Positions 23,141 to 33,630 of a stretch of DNA of 35,213 nucleotides are shown here, piece by piece. Each line of letters opens with the position of its first letter. Position 1 is the first letter of the stretch. Both the position numbers and the translations under genes were made by a program. The DNA is from Emmonsiellopsis sp. PD_33 (lineage: Eukaryota > Ascomycota > Eurotiomycetes > Onygenales > Ajellomycetaceae): the NCBI GenBank assembly GCA_032988165.1, contig JANTQF010000360.1:1-35213 (forward strand). The letters run 5' to 3'. The notes beneath the pieces were generated by a model. That model saw only the letters and a list, made by a program, of their open reading frames with translations. It made no database searches and had not been told where the DNA came from.

Positions 23141-23459
23141 TGTAACATGCAAAAGAGACCACATGTCACATGTAGATCAACTGTGCCCTTGGACCTCAGA
23201 TCTTGGACCTTGGGCCTGGCAGTGTGCCTGACAGTGTGCCTGGCAATGCACATGTGGTGCACACTTAGTAGCTAGCTATTAATATATATGCTGTGCAGGT
23301 TTCTTATGAAAAGAACCAGCAAATAATCCTATTACTATATAACCCCTACATTTAAAATATACATACATTTTTACCTGTCTATTCCCATCACACTGTTCAA
23401 TGACTCATAATCTACCTTTTTGAATTAAAAAGTCTTTATATTTGACACCAGACATTACA
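23141..23459 (+). repeat. 5' LTR of copy C
   Basis: 319 bases, TGTAA to TTACA. It contains a TATA-like run at 23279-23288 and the conserved CACACTGTTCAA. Compared with its own 3' LTR (30335), nearly all differences are transitions, several as CA here versus TG there or the reverse. Confidence 0.93.
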
Positions 23460-23589
23460 GTTCTATTTGCTTATCTCTGAGTGAATAATCTGTCAGAAAT
23501 AGATGAACAACAATAAGATAGCTTGTAAAAAGACTGTAAATAACTACAGGAGAACTCCTTAAATATGTACTGACCTCTCTATATAGTAA

Positions 23590-24790
23590 GGGACCAGTGA
23601 TGATGAACTACAACTCAAATCTCTGCAGAATCCTCCTCAGGAATCTGACTGTGAATTAACTATAAGTAATGAAGGATCAGATGATGAAGACCTACACCTG
23701 CCTGCTATATAGCTATATATAATTGAAGAATGCATCAAAGAGCTATAAATGTAATGAAAAATTTAAAAGGCAGAGTGCATGATGAAGGTGCTGAAGAATC
23801 AGCTAGTACAAAATGAATTAATAGATTAAGAGATAGCTGTGCTGATTGTGTAGGAGAAGACCACAGCTCAAAATCAAATCTTGAAAAGGCCTTGCACAGA
23901 AATGACTCAGTTACCCTATCAAATTACCCATTTAAAGGTTAATACATCCTCTAAATATCAAGAAAAAAGTATGTTAGAATTTGAAGATTTCATCATCTGA
24001 ATCAAAATGAAATTTAAATGTAATAAAGACTATTATGCTATCAAAAAATATTACATTTAGGATGCTATACAGAAGCTCACCATAAAACCTCTCTACTAAT
24101 AAGATACTTTCTATAAGAATTACAAAGTAAATCTAGAGAATTCATTACTCATCTGAGAAGACCTCTATATGTAGTTACAACTACACCTCATGGATCTAAA
24201 TGTACTCTAATAGCAATCAATCAAAAAATATATAGATGTGTGATAATGGAACAACTAATCTATCTGAGATTTTACCAAGTATCTTCTTAACCTGAAGAAA
24301 CACCTGCCCTATAAGATTCAGAAGGAACAGTGCAGTTCCAACCTGATGAACTGCTACTAAAAGAAAATTCAGATTCATATGTATTTAATGAAGAGAGATT
24401 CTAAGAATTATAAAGAGATATTAGTATTTCTATACAAAGTGGAGTAGCATTATAAGGACTAAAAACTATTCTTATTCAAGCAGGAAATCACTGTAAATCC
24501 ACTGTGCAAGAAGAAGTCTTTCAATTCCCAGATAAAAATGGATTTCAAAAGGAAAAAATCTCTAAACTGTACACTTAGAGGTTAATCCTTGTGACTTAAA
24601 TTCACCCCTCATCCTAAGTGCTCTCATTGTGATAAACTAGGTTATATCTCTGATGACTACTGGGAACTTCATTCTGAAAAGTGCATGAAGAAGTGCAAGT
24701 CAAAAAATTAGATCTCTCAGTACTGAGTACTGCTATAGCACTGAGAGTAGATGAGATGGGATGGAGACACAGTAAAGAAGTAATAATAAT
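23590..24790 (+). pseudogene. gag: Gag of gypsy family 2, copy C
   Basis: The frame congruent with 23641 runs from an acidic head (QESDCEL, GSDDEDLHLP), through a helix-forming part (IEECIKEL), a core beginning near ATG 23971 (MLEFEDFII), and a zinc knuckle at 24619-24660 (CSHCDKLGYISDDY; the expected His and last Cys are Tyr). It ends with a basic stretch. Gag forms the particle and packages RNA. The start is unclear because the frame before about 23590 is full of stops. Pol is in the -1 frame, as in A and B. Confidence 0.78.
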
Positions 24791-27700
24791 TAAGATATAA
24801 CTAGAAACCTTCTAAGGGTTAGCTATTATCTGGGCACTTATTGACTTAAGCACAGAAATAAATTTTATTAGCTAGAAATAAATAAAAGTACACCTTAAAA
24901 AAGGTAGTAAAGATTCATGCTGAATCAACATAATTAATGGACATCAGATTATAGCCTATAACTAATATAAAGTGTATATATGTGCAATTAATGATGAGGG
25001 ACTCTCTCATGATCAGAGCTTTCACTTTGAAGTAGTGAATATAAAAGGCTATGATGTCATCCTGGGATTCCCCTAGCTTAAGGTGGTAGATCCTGACATC
25101 TAATGGTTGAAATCATACTGAATATATTATACACTGCATGTTGATGATATTAAGATCATCACCATGAAATAGATGAATGTAATGGTTAGAATTGAATGTA
25201 CAACTTATATTATTTACTCACATTAATTGGAGGGGGACAAACTGATTGCTCTGTTCAGTGTAGTTCTAGATGAAGAGCTAGTAATACTAGAAGTCTACTA
25301 TAAATATAAAGACATTTTCTTAGAAGCTGCAGTAGGATTACTCTCAGAACATACATAATATAATCATCTAATTAATTTGATATCTAGAAAAGAACCCCCC
25401 TACTGACTGATCTATAATCTCTCTATTAAAGAACTAGAGATACTACATGAATACTTAGAATTTAGTCTAGAAAAAAGATGGATATGCCCATTAAAAAGCT
25501 CTGCAGGCATACTAATATTTTTTGTCCCAAAAAAAGATGAAATCATGCATCTTTATGTAGACTATTATAGGCTTAATATTATTAGCATAAAAAATTGATA
25601 TCCTCTCCTCTTAATTAGTGAAATGATTGACAGGCTAGCCAGTACAAAGATCTACTCATAGTTAGATCTCCACAATGTATATTACTAACTATATATATAT
25701 AAAGGTGATGAGTGGAAAACAGCTTTCTGAATGTACTATAACCATTTTGAATATCAAGTAGTTCCCTTTGAACTTATAAATGTACCAGTAATATTTTAAT
25801 TCTATATCAACAAGGCTTTAAGTGATCTTCTAGATATTTACTGTGTTATCTACCTGAATGACATTATCATCTACTTGAACTCAGAGGAAGAGCACTGTAA
25901 GCATGTGTGCATGGTGCTAAAATGCCTATATACCTACAAATTATATGTGAAACTTAATAAATATACATTTCATGTGGATTGCATCAATTTCCTCAGCTTT
26001 GTGATCAGCATGAATAGCATTGAGATGAAATAAAGCCAGATTAATACTATCCTCTTCTGGCTGGAATCCAAATACATCCATGACATTCAGATATTCCTAG
26101 AGTTTATAAATTTTTACTGCTATTTTATAGATAAATTCACAGTAAAAGTATAGTTCTTATTTACTCTCATAAAGGGTGCAACATGAAAAGGCCAGAATCA
26201 AAAGATGATCCTCCTCAACATTGATGTGTAAAAAGCTTTTCAAGAGCTGAAAAGTATATTTATAAAGGCTCTGATTCTTATGCACTTCAATCTGAATTGA
26301 AAACTCTGAGTAGAGTTAGATGTATTAGATTTCACACTGAGTGCAATCCTCTTACAGTTAAATTTAAATGATGAATAATAACACCTAGTTGCATACTACT
26401 TATAAGGTTTATTACTGGCAGAGTGCAACTACAGTATGCATGACTAGAAACTTCTTACTATCCTCATAGCATTCAAGTAATAATGCTACTATCTGCATGA
26501 TGCATATTTCTCTATAATGATTTTATCTGATTATATCAACTTATAACAATTCATGATGATAATAAAGTTAGTAGGATATTAGATATAATAAATGAAAATA
26601 CTCTCTATATTTAACTTTATCATTAAGCATTATTTAGGGATGAAGAATCCTGCAGATGTGCCTAGTTATCACTCTAATTATAAAGAAAATGCTTTAAGGT
26701 GAATACTATTATTAATGATTCAAGAAAAGCTTCTTTGAGGAATGTTTCAAACATCAGATATAGATGTACAGACACAGCTGGAAGACCTCAGTCAGTAAAT
26801 AACTAATATAATAGTATATTTAAAACTATCAAATAATAAGGAAAATGCAATTTGCATTGATGCACTTGCTTCCTGTGTATATTAAAATGTGTGTGCAGAT
26901 GAGAGATATATTGCTAGTGATACAAAAAAGCTAGCTCATCTAGTGCTATGAATATTAATTAATATGATTATGAAATTTAATATAGTCTATAAATCCTCTC
27001 TCACTGAACTCATCATAGAATTCCTACACTGCATGCAAGCTTAGAACACTGAGCATACTGAAATGTGCAGAAGGATAGAAACAGGCAAAATAAATAAGAT
27101 TAAGCACTTAAATTGAATGACTAATCAAGATGATTTGCTTCATCATAAGGGTTATATTTTCATCCTTATAAATTAAGTGATAAGAGATGAGATCATAAAA
27201 TTGAACTATAATGATCCTTAAGGGAGACATTTTGATGTTAAATGTACTTTTGAGTGCATTCAGAGGAAATACTTTTAATATGATATAATAATAGATATTT
27301 AAGAATATGTGTGCATCTATGATATCTATCAACAGGTTAAGACATACTATCACAAGGAATATGATCAATTGGAATCACTTCCTATTCTCACCTCTTCTTT
27401 TGAAATGGTGATAATGAATTTCATTGTCAAATTCCTACCATCTAAATGGAATGGCAAGGTCTATGATTTAATTATAGTATTTATAGACAAATTAATTAAG
27501 TATGCAGTTTATAAATCAGTCAATGAAGGTATAAGTATATCAGAGCTTGTAAACCTAATATTTAATACCTTCACTGAATTTTTTAATTACCTACATTATT
27601 AGATAACAGACTGCACTGGAATATTCAGCTCTAGTAAATACTAATTAATACTCTACTACCTTCTAAAAGTATGCTGATGATTAATAACTGCATTCCACCC

Positions 27701-28500
27701 TCAAATAAATAATTAAATTAAGAGGTAGAATTAGATACTCAAGTACTATCTGTATATCTACTGTAACTTCTATCAGAATGACTGGGCTAGATGGTTGCTG
27801 CTAGCATAGTTCTCCTATAACACCTCTATACATAGTATTTTCAAGATGTTCTCTATGGAAGTGCTGATGGGTTTTCAATCTGAACTACATCTAAACATTA
27901 AATCAGATATTAATATGAGGGGGGGAGAAGCATAGGAGGCAACAGAACATATATACTGTATGAGAGAAGTATGAAATGACCTGTAAGAATCTCTTTTGAA
28001 GGCCCAGGAAATACAGAAGAAATACTATGATTAGTGCCACAAAGAGAAGTATTTTACAGTTGGGGATTAGATCATGCTACACTTGAAAAATATTAGTATA
28101 TTATACTCAAGTTTGAAGCTAAACCATCATCAACTTGGCCTTTTCAAAATCATTGATAAGTGGGGAAAACAGGCATACAAACTGAAACTTACACTATAAT
28201 ATAAAGATATACACCTCATTTTTCATGTCTCATTGCTTGAATTGTACTATGTGCAGCACAGTGAAATTCTGGAGGCTGAATCAATGATGATAGATAGAGT
28301 TAAAAAGTTTAAGATTAAAGAGATCTTAGGGAAGTATGATTATTTTAATGACTAATAGTATCTTATGCACTGGAAAAATATGATAGAGGTAGAGAATTCC
28401 TGGGAGAATGCAGAAAATCTTGAGAATGCATAGGATCTAATTGATGAGTTTAATATGCAGTTTAATTATAAGGTGATAAAACTGAAATGCTGTCAACTCA
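24790..28500 (+). pseudogene. pol: pol of gypsy family 2, copy C (protease, RT, RNase H, integrase, chromodomain)
   Basis: One frame over about 1230 codons. Protease from 24834 (ALIDLSTEINFIS; Asp kept, Ser/Gly changed). RT about 25420-26110 with YLND at 25851-25862. RNase H about 26110-26750. Integrase zinc region about 27180-27340; core about 27390-27850 (first Asp now Asn in MNFIVKFL; TERQN-type Glu now Lys), including the open piece 27309-27602. GPY/F-type module about 28050-28260 (FHVSLLELYYV). Chromodomain about 28300-28470 (KEILGKYDYFND, then YLMHW, then NSWENAENLENA). The chromodomain would direct integration to marked heterochromatin. Stops are all substitution-type. After 28500 the sense frame stays fairly open for another 200 bases and overlaps the end of the antisense ORF. 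Confidence 0.88.
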
Positions 28501-28569
28501 AGTAATAACTAACCTACATATAGAAAGAAGAAAAGAGGAAGGATAAGTTTCTAAAAATTAAATCTCATT

Positions 28570-29671
28570 ATTTCATATTAATATTAAAAGCCCTGAGAGG
28601 CACAGCAGACAAAAAAACAATCAAAAAACACCAGAGAAAACCTGAAGTGCACATTATATCTAGCCCAGAGAGGCAGGCTATTTCCACTAAAGTTAGAATC
28701 AATCAAGTGCATCAAGACAGAATAATTATACTTACATAAAGAATTAGGGTGACATCAAATAACCCCTCTGCCTCCTCCAACACTTTCTTATATTAAATGG
28801 CTACTTAGCTCCATTGCTGCTGAATCCCAGGAAGCAACTATATTATACTAGTATACTTAGACTTATTTAACAGGTTCTTAAAGTAATTTAATTGCTTAGC
28901 TGTGTCAATCAACTCTGTGGTGTCTGCATACACATTAATAGGAATTTATAATGCAGTTAGCAATCAGTTTTTTTCAAATTAAACTGCAGGAAAACTTACT
29001 ATCTCACAGTGATGATAGTACTGTACACACTAAGAACAGCAAGTTACATGTAGATCCTCAGAAGGGTAATAAAATGCCTTCATACTAGTCTTGATGATTA
29101 GATAGTAAATATACTCCCTACATCATTTTAGTAAGTATAGACTTTCAGTAGATTTCTCTTAGTACTTATTCTTTTTCTTCTTAGCTTTCTCATTATCATC
29201 ATCATTATCATCATTCTCATTCTCATTCTTTTTATCCTCATTCTCATCCTCATTGTTGCTATTATCCTCTGGGGCCTGCATGATAAGCTATATAAAATCT
29301 CTAGCTAATTAGGTGGTAGGTATCAGGGCAGCAGGGGCAGGAGCAGAACAGACTAGGATGATAGAGAGTGCAGGAGTAGATAGATAACTAGGCATGCAGA
29401 GAGGAATGATAGTAATAGAAGATAATATAGAAGTACATATAGAAGAGGAGCTATAGGAGGAGATAAAAGAAGAATCTTTATAGTAGAAGGGTGTGGCCAG
29501 AGGGGGGCATAATAGAGTTTGAGAACCCTGAGGTGAGAAAGTACTGTATAGGAGGGTAGCCAGCCCTACAAGAGAATTAAAAGAGGAGAGAGAGCCTAAT
29601 AGTACATATCCTCTACACACACATGATGATGTGGGAGTTTGGAGGGCTATTTCAAATTGATATTTTTTATT
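28570..29671 (-). pseudogene. Antisense ORF of gypsy family 2, copy C
   Basis: Read on the minus strand from about 29671 towards 28570, opposite to pol and convergent with it. In order: a Ser/Leu-rich head (open piece 29620-29309, with SSFISSYSSSSICTS), QLARDF-like, an acidic tract (DNDDDNEKAKKKKN, about 29180-29270), a Cys motif (CCSQC, then HHC, about 29030), a helical part (DTTELIDTAKQLN, about 28870-28910), IIQLLPGIQQQW and KKVLEEAEGLFDVT. The same protein, with the same order of parts, is encoded in copy B (32600-31480), which argues for real coding use. Stops are at Gln/Arg/Trp positions. No ATG is clear; upstream exons may exist. A putative intron lies at 28687-28735. I do not recognise the family; the Cys motif suggests zinc binding. 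It could be an accessory gene or a captured host gene. Confidence 0.65.
28687..28735 (-). other. Candidate intron in the antisense ORF of copy C
   Basis: On the minus strand this 49-base stretch starts GTAAGT, contains TTCTAAC and ends CTTTAG, matching fungal donor, branch and acceptor patterns in the antisense direction only. In copy B the donor reads ATAAGT and the branch TCTGAC, each one transition away. The size is normal for a small fungal intron. Splicing is inferred. Confidence 0.4.
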
Positions 29672-30319
29672 TTAGACTATCAAAGTACATCTATTAGTAA
29701 TTTCTATGACATGGTACCTGAATAATATGAAAGAAGCAAAGAAAAGCAGCATATTACACTCAGGCAATATTATATAGCTGTAACATGCAAAAAGCAAAAT
29801 AATCATCTAACTGTATGAATGCACATCCAGACTGGGTAATCTAAAAATAAAGTATAATTAATGTGTAAAGCATTTATAAACTAGTGGAAGACATTATAGA
29901 CATTCAGATAAGAGAATACTATATCAGAGCAAACAATAAGTAGGATGATAGATTAAATTGTGATGCTAATATTTGATAGAGGAAATAAAAGAATGTAATA
30001 AAGTAGAGAGTATATATATTTATAGCTGTGCACCAAATCACCTACCCATCATCATCTAGATGCTTGATCATGGAAAATAAACATTAACTGCATTACACAC
30101 TAAATTATCTGGTAATGAAATTACTGATTCCTGCAACATAATTAGCCTGCAGAATATGAAACTATCTGACTGTAATAGCTTAAACCTTCTATTAAATATA
30201 ATGATCTGAATTTTTTATAATGCATAATAGTCTGAACTTTCTACAATGTGCATTGCATATTAGCCTGATTCTTTAGCTATAATATGGAAAATCCATGAAT
30301 CTACTGGAGGTCAACTTCT
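29672..30319. other. 3' noncoding region of copy C (possible antisense promoter)
   Basis: No coding frame is supported on either strand. It is conserved with copy B (about 32640-33290). It lies upstream of the antisense ORF, so any promoter for that gene should be here or in the 3' LTR. A repeated word, TCTGAAC/CTGAATTTT, with TTCTA recurs near 30178-30245. Confidence 0.4.
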
Positions 30320-30330
30320 AAAGAGAGGAG
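30320..30330 (+). promoter_or_regulatory. Polypurine tract of copy C
   Basis: The run AAAGAGAGGAG sits four bases before the 3' LTR, the place where plus-strand DNA synthesis is primed in LTR elements. Copy B has AAAGAGGAAGG in the same position (33291-33301). Confidence 0.6.
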
Positions 30331-30334
30331 TAAT

Positions 30335-30653
30335 TGTAATGCACAAAAGAGACTATACATTACACATAGATTAACTGTGCCTTCAGACCTCAGATTTTGG
30401 ACCTTGGGCTCAGCAGTGCACCTGACAGTGCACCTGGCAATGCACATGTAGTGCACATTTAGTAGCTAGCTATTAATATATATGCTGTGCAGGTTTCTTA
30501 TGAAAAGAATCAGCAAACAATCCTATTACTATATGACTCCTACATTTGAAATATACATACATTTTTACCTGTCTATTCCCATCACACTGTTCAATGACTC
30601 ATAGTCCACCTTTTCAAATTAAAAAGCCTTTATATTTGACACTGAACATTACA
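30335..30653 (+). repeat. 3' LTR of copy C
   Basis: 319 bases, TGTAA to TTACA, followed directly by the target-site duplication CTTTG and then by the continuation of copy B. Confidence 0.93.
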
Positions 30654-31470
30654 CTTTGCAGTTAGAGATTAGATCATACTGCACTTAAAGAATATTAATA
30701 TATTATATTTAAATCTAAAGCTCAACTATCATCAACTTAGCCCATTTAAAATTACTGATAAGTGGGAGAAATAGGCATATAAACTAAAATTTACATCATG
30801 ATATAAAGATATATACCTTGTTTTTCATATCTTATTACTTGAATTATATCATGTGCAGCATGGTGAAATTCTGGAGGCTGAATCAATAATAATAGATAGA
30901 GTTAAAAAATTTGAAATTAAAGAAATTCTGAGGAAGTATAATTATTTTAATAGCTAGTAGTATCTTGTGTGCTGGAAAAACATAATAGAGGTAGAGAATT
31001 CCTGAGAAAATGTGGAAAATCTTGAGAATATGTAGAATCTAGTTGATAAGTTCAATATGCAGTTTGATCATAAAGTGATGAAGCTGAAGTGTAATGCATA
31101 AAGAAGACCACACATCACATATAGATTAACTGTGCCCTTAGACCTTAGATTTTGAACCTTAGGCCCAGCAGTGTGCCTGACAGTGCACCTGGCAATGCAC
31201 ATGTGATGCACACTTAGTAGCTAGCTATTGATATATATGCTACACAGGTTTCTTATGAAAAGAACCAGCAAACAGTCCTATTACTATATGACCCCTACAT
31301 TTAAAATATACATACATTTTTACCTGTCTATTCCTGTCACACTGTTCAATGACTCATAGTCTGCCTTTTCAAATCAAAAAGCCTTTATATTCAATGCTGG
31401 ACATTACATGAAGCACTATTAACTCAAATAATAATTAATCTATATATAGAAAGGAGAGAAGAGGAAGGAT
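30654..31470 (+). pseudogene. pol: pol of copy B, 3' part (GPY/F module and chromodomain)
   Basis: This continues B after the nested element. It matches copy C 28049-28560: GPY/F-type region about 30660-30870, chromodomain about 30900-31070 (KEI and YLVCW segments, then NSxENVENLENM). It is interrupted after the chromodomain by the solo LTR at 31090-31408; a short tail follows from 31414. Many stops. Confidence 0.78.
31090..31408 (+). repeat. Solo LTR of gypsy family 2
   Basis: A complete 319-base LTR (TGTAA to TTACA) flanked by perfect TGAAG copies at 31085-31089 and 31409-31413. There is no internal sequence, so it is what remains after recombination between the two LTRs of an element that had inserted into copy B. 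Confidence 0.92.
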
Positions 31471-31479
31471 AAATTTCTA

Positions 31480-32113
31480 AAAAATTAAAATCTCATTATT
31501 TCATACTAATATTAAAAGCCACAAGAGGTATAGTAGATAAAAAACAAACTGAAAAATATCAGAGAAAAACTAGAGTATACATTATGTCTAGCTTAGAGAG
31601 GCAGGCTATTTCATCAAGTCAGAATCAATCAAGCACATTAAAATGAGATAATTACATTACTTATATAAAGAATCAGAATGACATTAAATAACTTCTCTAC
31701 CTCCTCTAATACTTTCTTATATTAAATGGCTGCTTGGCCTTATTATCATTAAATCCTGGAAAGTAACTGTATTATGCCAGTATATTCAGGCTTATCTAAT
31801 AGATTCTCAAAGCAATTTAATTGCTTAGCTATATCAATTAACTCCATAATATTTGCATACACATTTATAAGAATCTACAGTATAGTTAGCAATCATTTTC
31901 AGTTTCTAAATCAACTACAGGAAACTCACTGTCTCACAGTAATGATGATATTATACACATTAAGAGTAACAAGTTACATATGAACTCTTAAGAGGATAAT
32001 AAAATACCTTCATATTAATTTTAATGATAAGATAGTAGATATACTCTCTATATTATTTTAATAAGTATAAGCTTTCAGTAGATTTCTCTTAGTATCTATT
32101 CTTCTTCTTCATC

Positions 32114-32148
<35 letters not shown>

Positions 32149-32600
32149 TTTATCCTCATCTTTCTCATTCTCATCCTCATTCTTATTATCACTATTATTT
32201 TCTAAGATTTACTTGACAAGCTGCACAAAATCTCCAGCCAACTGGATAACAGGTATTAGAGCAGTAGAGGCAGGAGTATGATAAATCAGAGTAATGAAAG
32301 GCATAGAGGCAGATAGATAGCTGAGTGTGCAGGGAGAAACAGTAATAGTAGAAAATAGTATAGAGATACATATAGAAGAGGAGTTATAGGAGAAGATAAA
32401 AGATGAATCTCTATAGTAGAAGAGCATAACTAGAAGGGGGCATAATGAAGTTTGAAAATCCTGGGGCAGGAAACTACTGTGCATGAAGATAGCCAGCCTT
32501 ATAAAAGAATTAAGAGAGAAGAGAGAGCTCAACAGCACACATTCTCTATGCATATGTGATGATGTGGAAGTTTAGAAAGCTATTTCAAATTGATATTTTT
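31480..32600 (-). pseudogene. Antisense ORF of gypsy family 2, copy B
   Basis: Counterpart of the antisense ORF of copy C. The open piece 32553-32209 covers the Ser/Leu-rich head and QLAGDFVQLVK. The acidic tract has become Asn-rich (a run of about ten Asn) as GAT/GAC codons turned into AAT. The Cys motif region and the helical part (MELIDIAKQLN, IIQLL, KKVLEEVEKLFNV) are recognisable. One or two small indels near 31915-31940 shift the frame relative to C. The protein-level match in spite of heavy decay is the main support for coding. The plus-strand open stretch at 31774-31983 is its shadow. Confidence 0.6.
32114..32149. repeat. (ATT)n microsatellite
   Basis: An uninterrupted ATT/TTA triplet run inside the antisense ORF of copy B, where it encodes Asn on the minus strand. 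Copy C has a mixed CAT/TCA/ATT run at the same place (29189-29255) encoding Asp/Glu/Asn. Confidence 0.85.
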
Positions 32601-32639
32601 TTTTTATTTTAGATTACTAAAGTACATTTATTAGTAATT

Positions 32640-33290
32640 TCTATGATATGATATCTCAACAATATGAAAGAAGCAAAGAAAAGTAGCATATTATACTTAG
32701 ATAATATCATATAATTATAATATATAAAAAGCAAAATAATCATCTAACTATGTGAATGCACATTTAGACTAAATATTCTAAAATAAAGTGTAATTAGTAT
32801 ATAAAGTATTTATAAATCAGTAGAAGATATCATAGACACTCAGATAAGAAGATATTATATTAGAGTAAATAATGAATAGAATGGTAGATGAAATCACAGC
32901 ACTGATATTTAATAAAAAAAATAAAAAAATATAGTAAAAGTAGAGAGTATATATATTTATAGGTGCATCAAATTACTGTATGTCAAATCACCCACTTATT
33001 ATCACTTAGACACTTAATCATGGAAAATAAATATTAACTGTGCTATATACTAAATCACCTAGCAATGAAATTACTGATTCCTGCAATATGATTAGCCTGT
33101 AAAATATAGAACTATCTAACTGCAATAATCTGAACCTTCTATCAAGTAAAGCAGTCTAAACTATTAAAGTGTAATAGTCTGAACCTTCTATAAGTATAAT
33201 AGCTTAAGTATTCTTCAATATGTATTGTGCATTAGCCTGATTCTTCAGCTATGACATGGAAAATCCATGAATCTGCTGAAGGTCAGCTTC
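32640..33290. other. 3' noncoding region of copy B
   Basis: Counterpart of 29672-30319 in copy C; no gene seen on either strand. Confidence 0.4.
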
Positions 33291-33306
33291 TAAAGAGGAA
33301 GGTAGT

Positions 33307-33625
33307 TATAATGTATAAAGGAGATCATATATCACATGTAGATTAATTGTGTCCTCAGACCTTAGATCTTGGAACTTGGGCCTGATAGTGTGTCTGGCAG
33401 TGTGCCTGGTAAATGTGCATGTAGTGTGCACTTAGTAGCTAGCTATTAATATATATACTGTGCAGGTTTCTTATAAAAAGAACCAGCAAACAGTCCTATT
33501 ACTATATGATCCCTATATTTAAAATATACATACATTTTACCTGTTTATTCCTATCACACTGTTCAATGACTCATAATCTGCCTTTCAAATTGAAAAAGCC
33601 TTTATATTCAATATTAGATATTACA
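33307..33625 (+). repeat. 3' LTR of copy B
   Basis: 319 bases; the first bases read TATAA rather than TGTAA (one G/A change) and the end is TTACA. It is followed by GCACA, the second copy of the B target site. Confidence 0.9.
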
Positions 33626-33630
33626 GCACA

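Larger units (their letters stand above)
23141..30653 (+). mobile_element. Ty3/gypsy family 2, copy C (full-length chromovirus)
   Basis: A complete 7513-base element: LTR, gag, pol ending in a chromodomain, a long 3' region with an antisense ORF, polypurine tract, LTR. It is flanked by a 5-bp duplication inside copy B. Its reading frames are whole apart from substitution stops, so it serves as the reference for the family in this window. Confidence 0.92.
18246..33625 (+). mobile_element. Ty3/gypsy family 2, copy B (host of nested insertions)
   Basis: Outer LTRs are at 18246-18564 and 33307-33625, flanked by a 5-bp duplication. Its internal part is split at 23140/30654 by copy C and again at 31090-31408 by a solo LTR. 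Removing both leaves about 7.5 kb, close to the 7513 bases of copy C. Just before the C insertion it lacks about 27 bases present in C (28013-28045). It carries more T/A-type changes than A or C and is thus the more decayed copy. Confidence 0.88.

Noticed and set aside
27108..27368. Minus-strand 86-codon open stretch
   Set aside because: It lies opposite the integrase zinc region of copy C, whose sense frame is continuous and recognisable.
30335..33625. Tandem duplication of a whole element sharing a middle LTR
   Set aside because: The target-site duplication around 23141-30653 and the exact continuation of B at 30654 show nesting instead of a tandem array.
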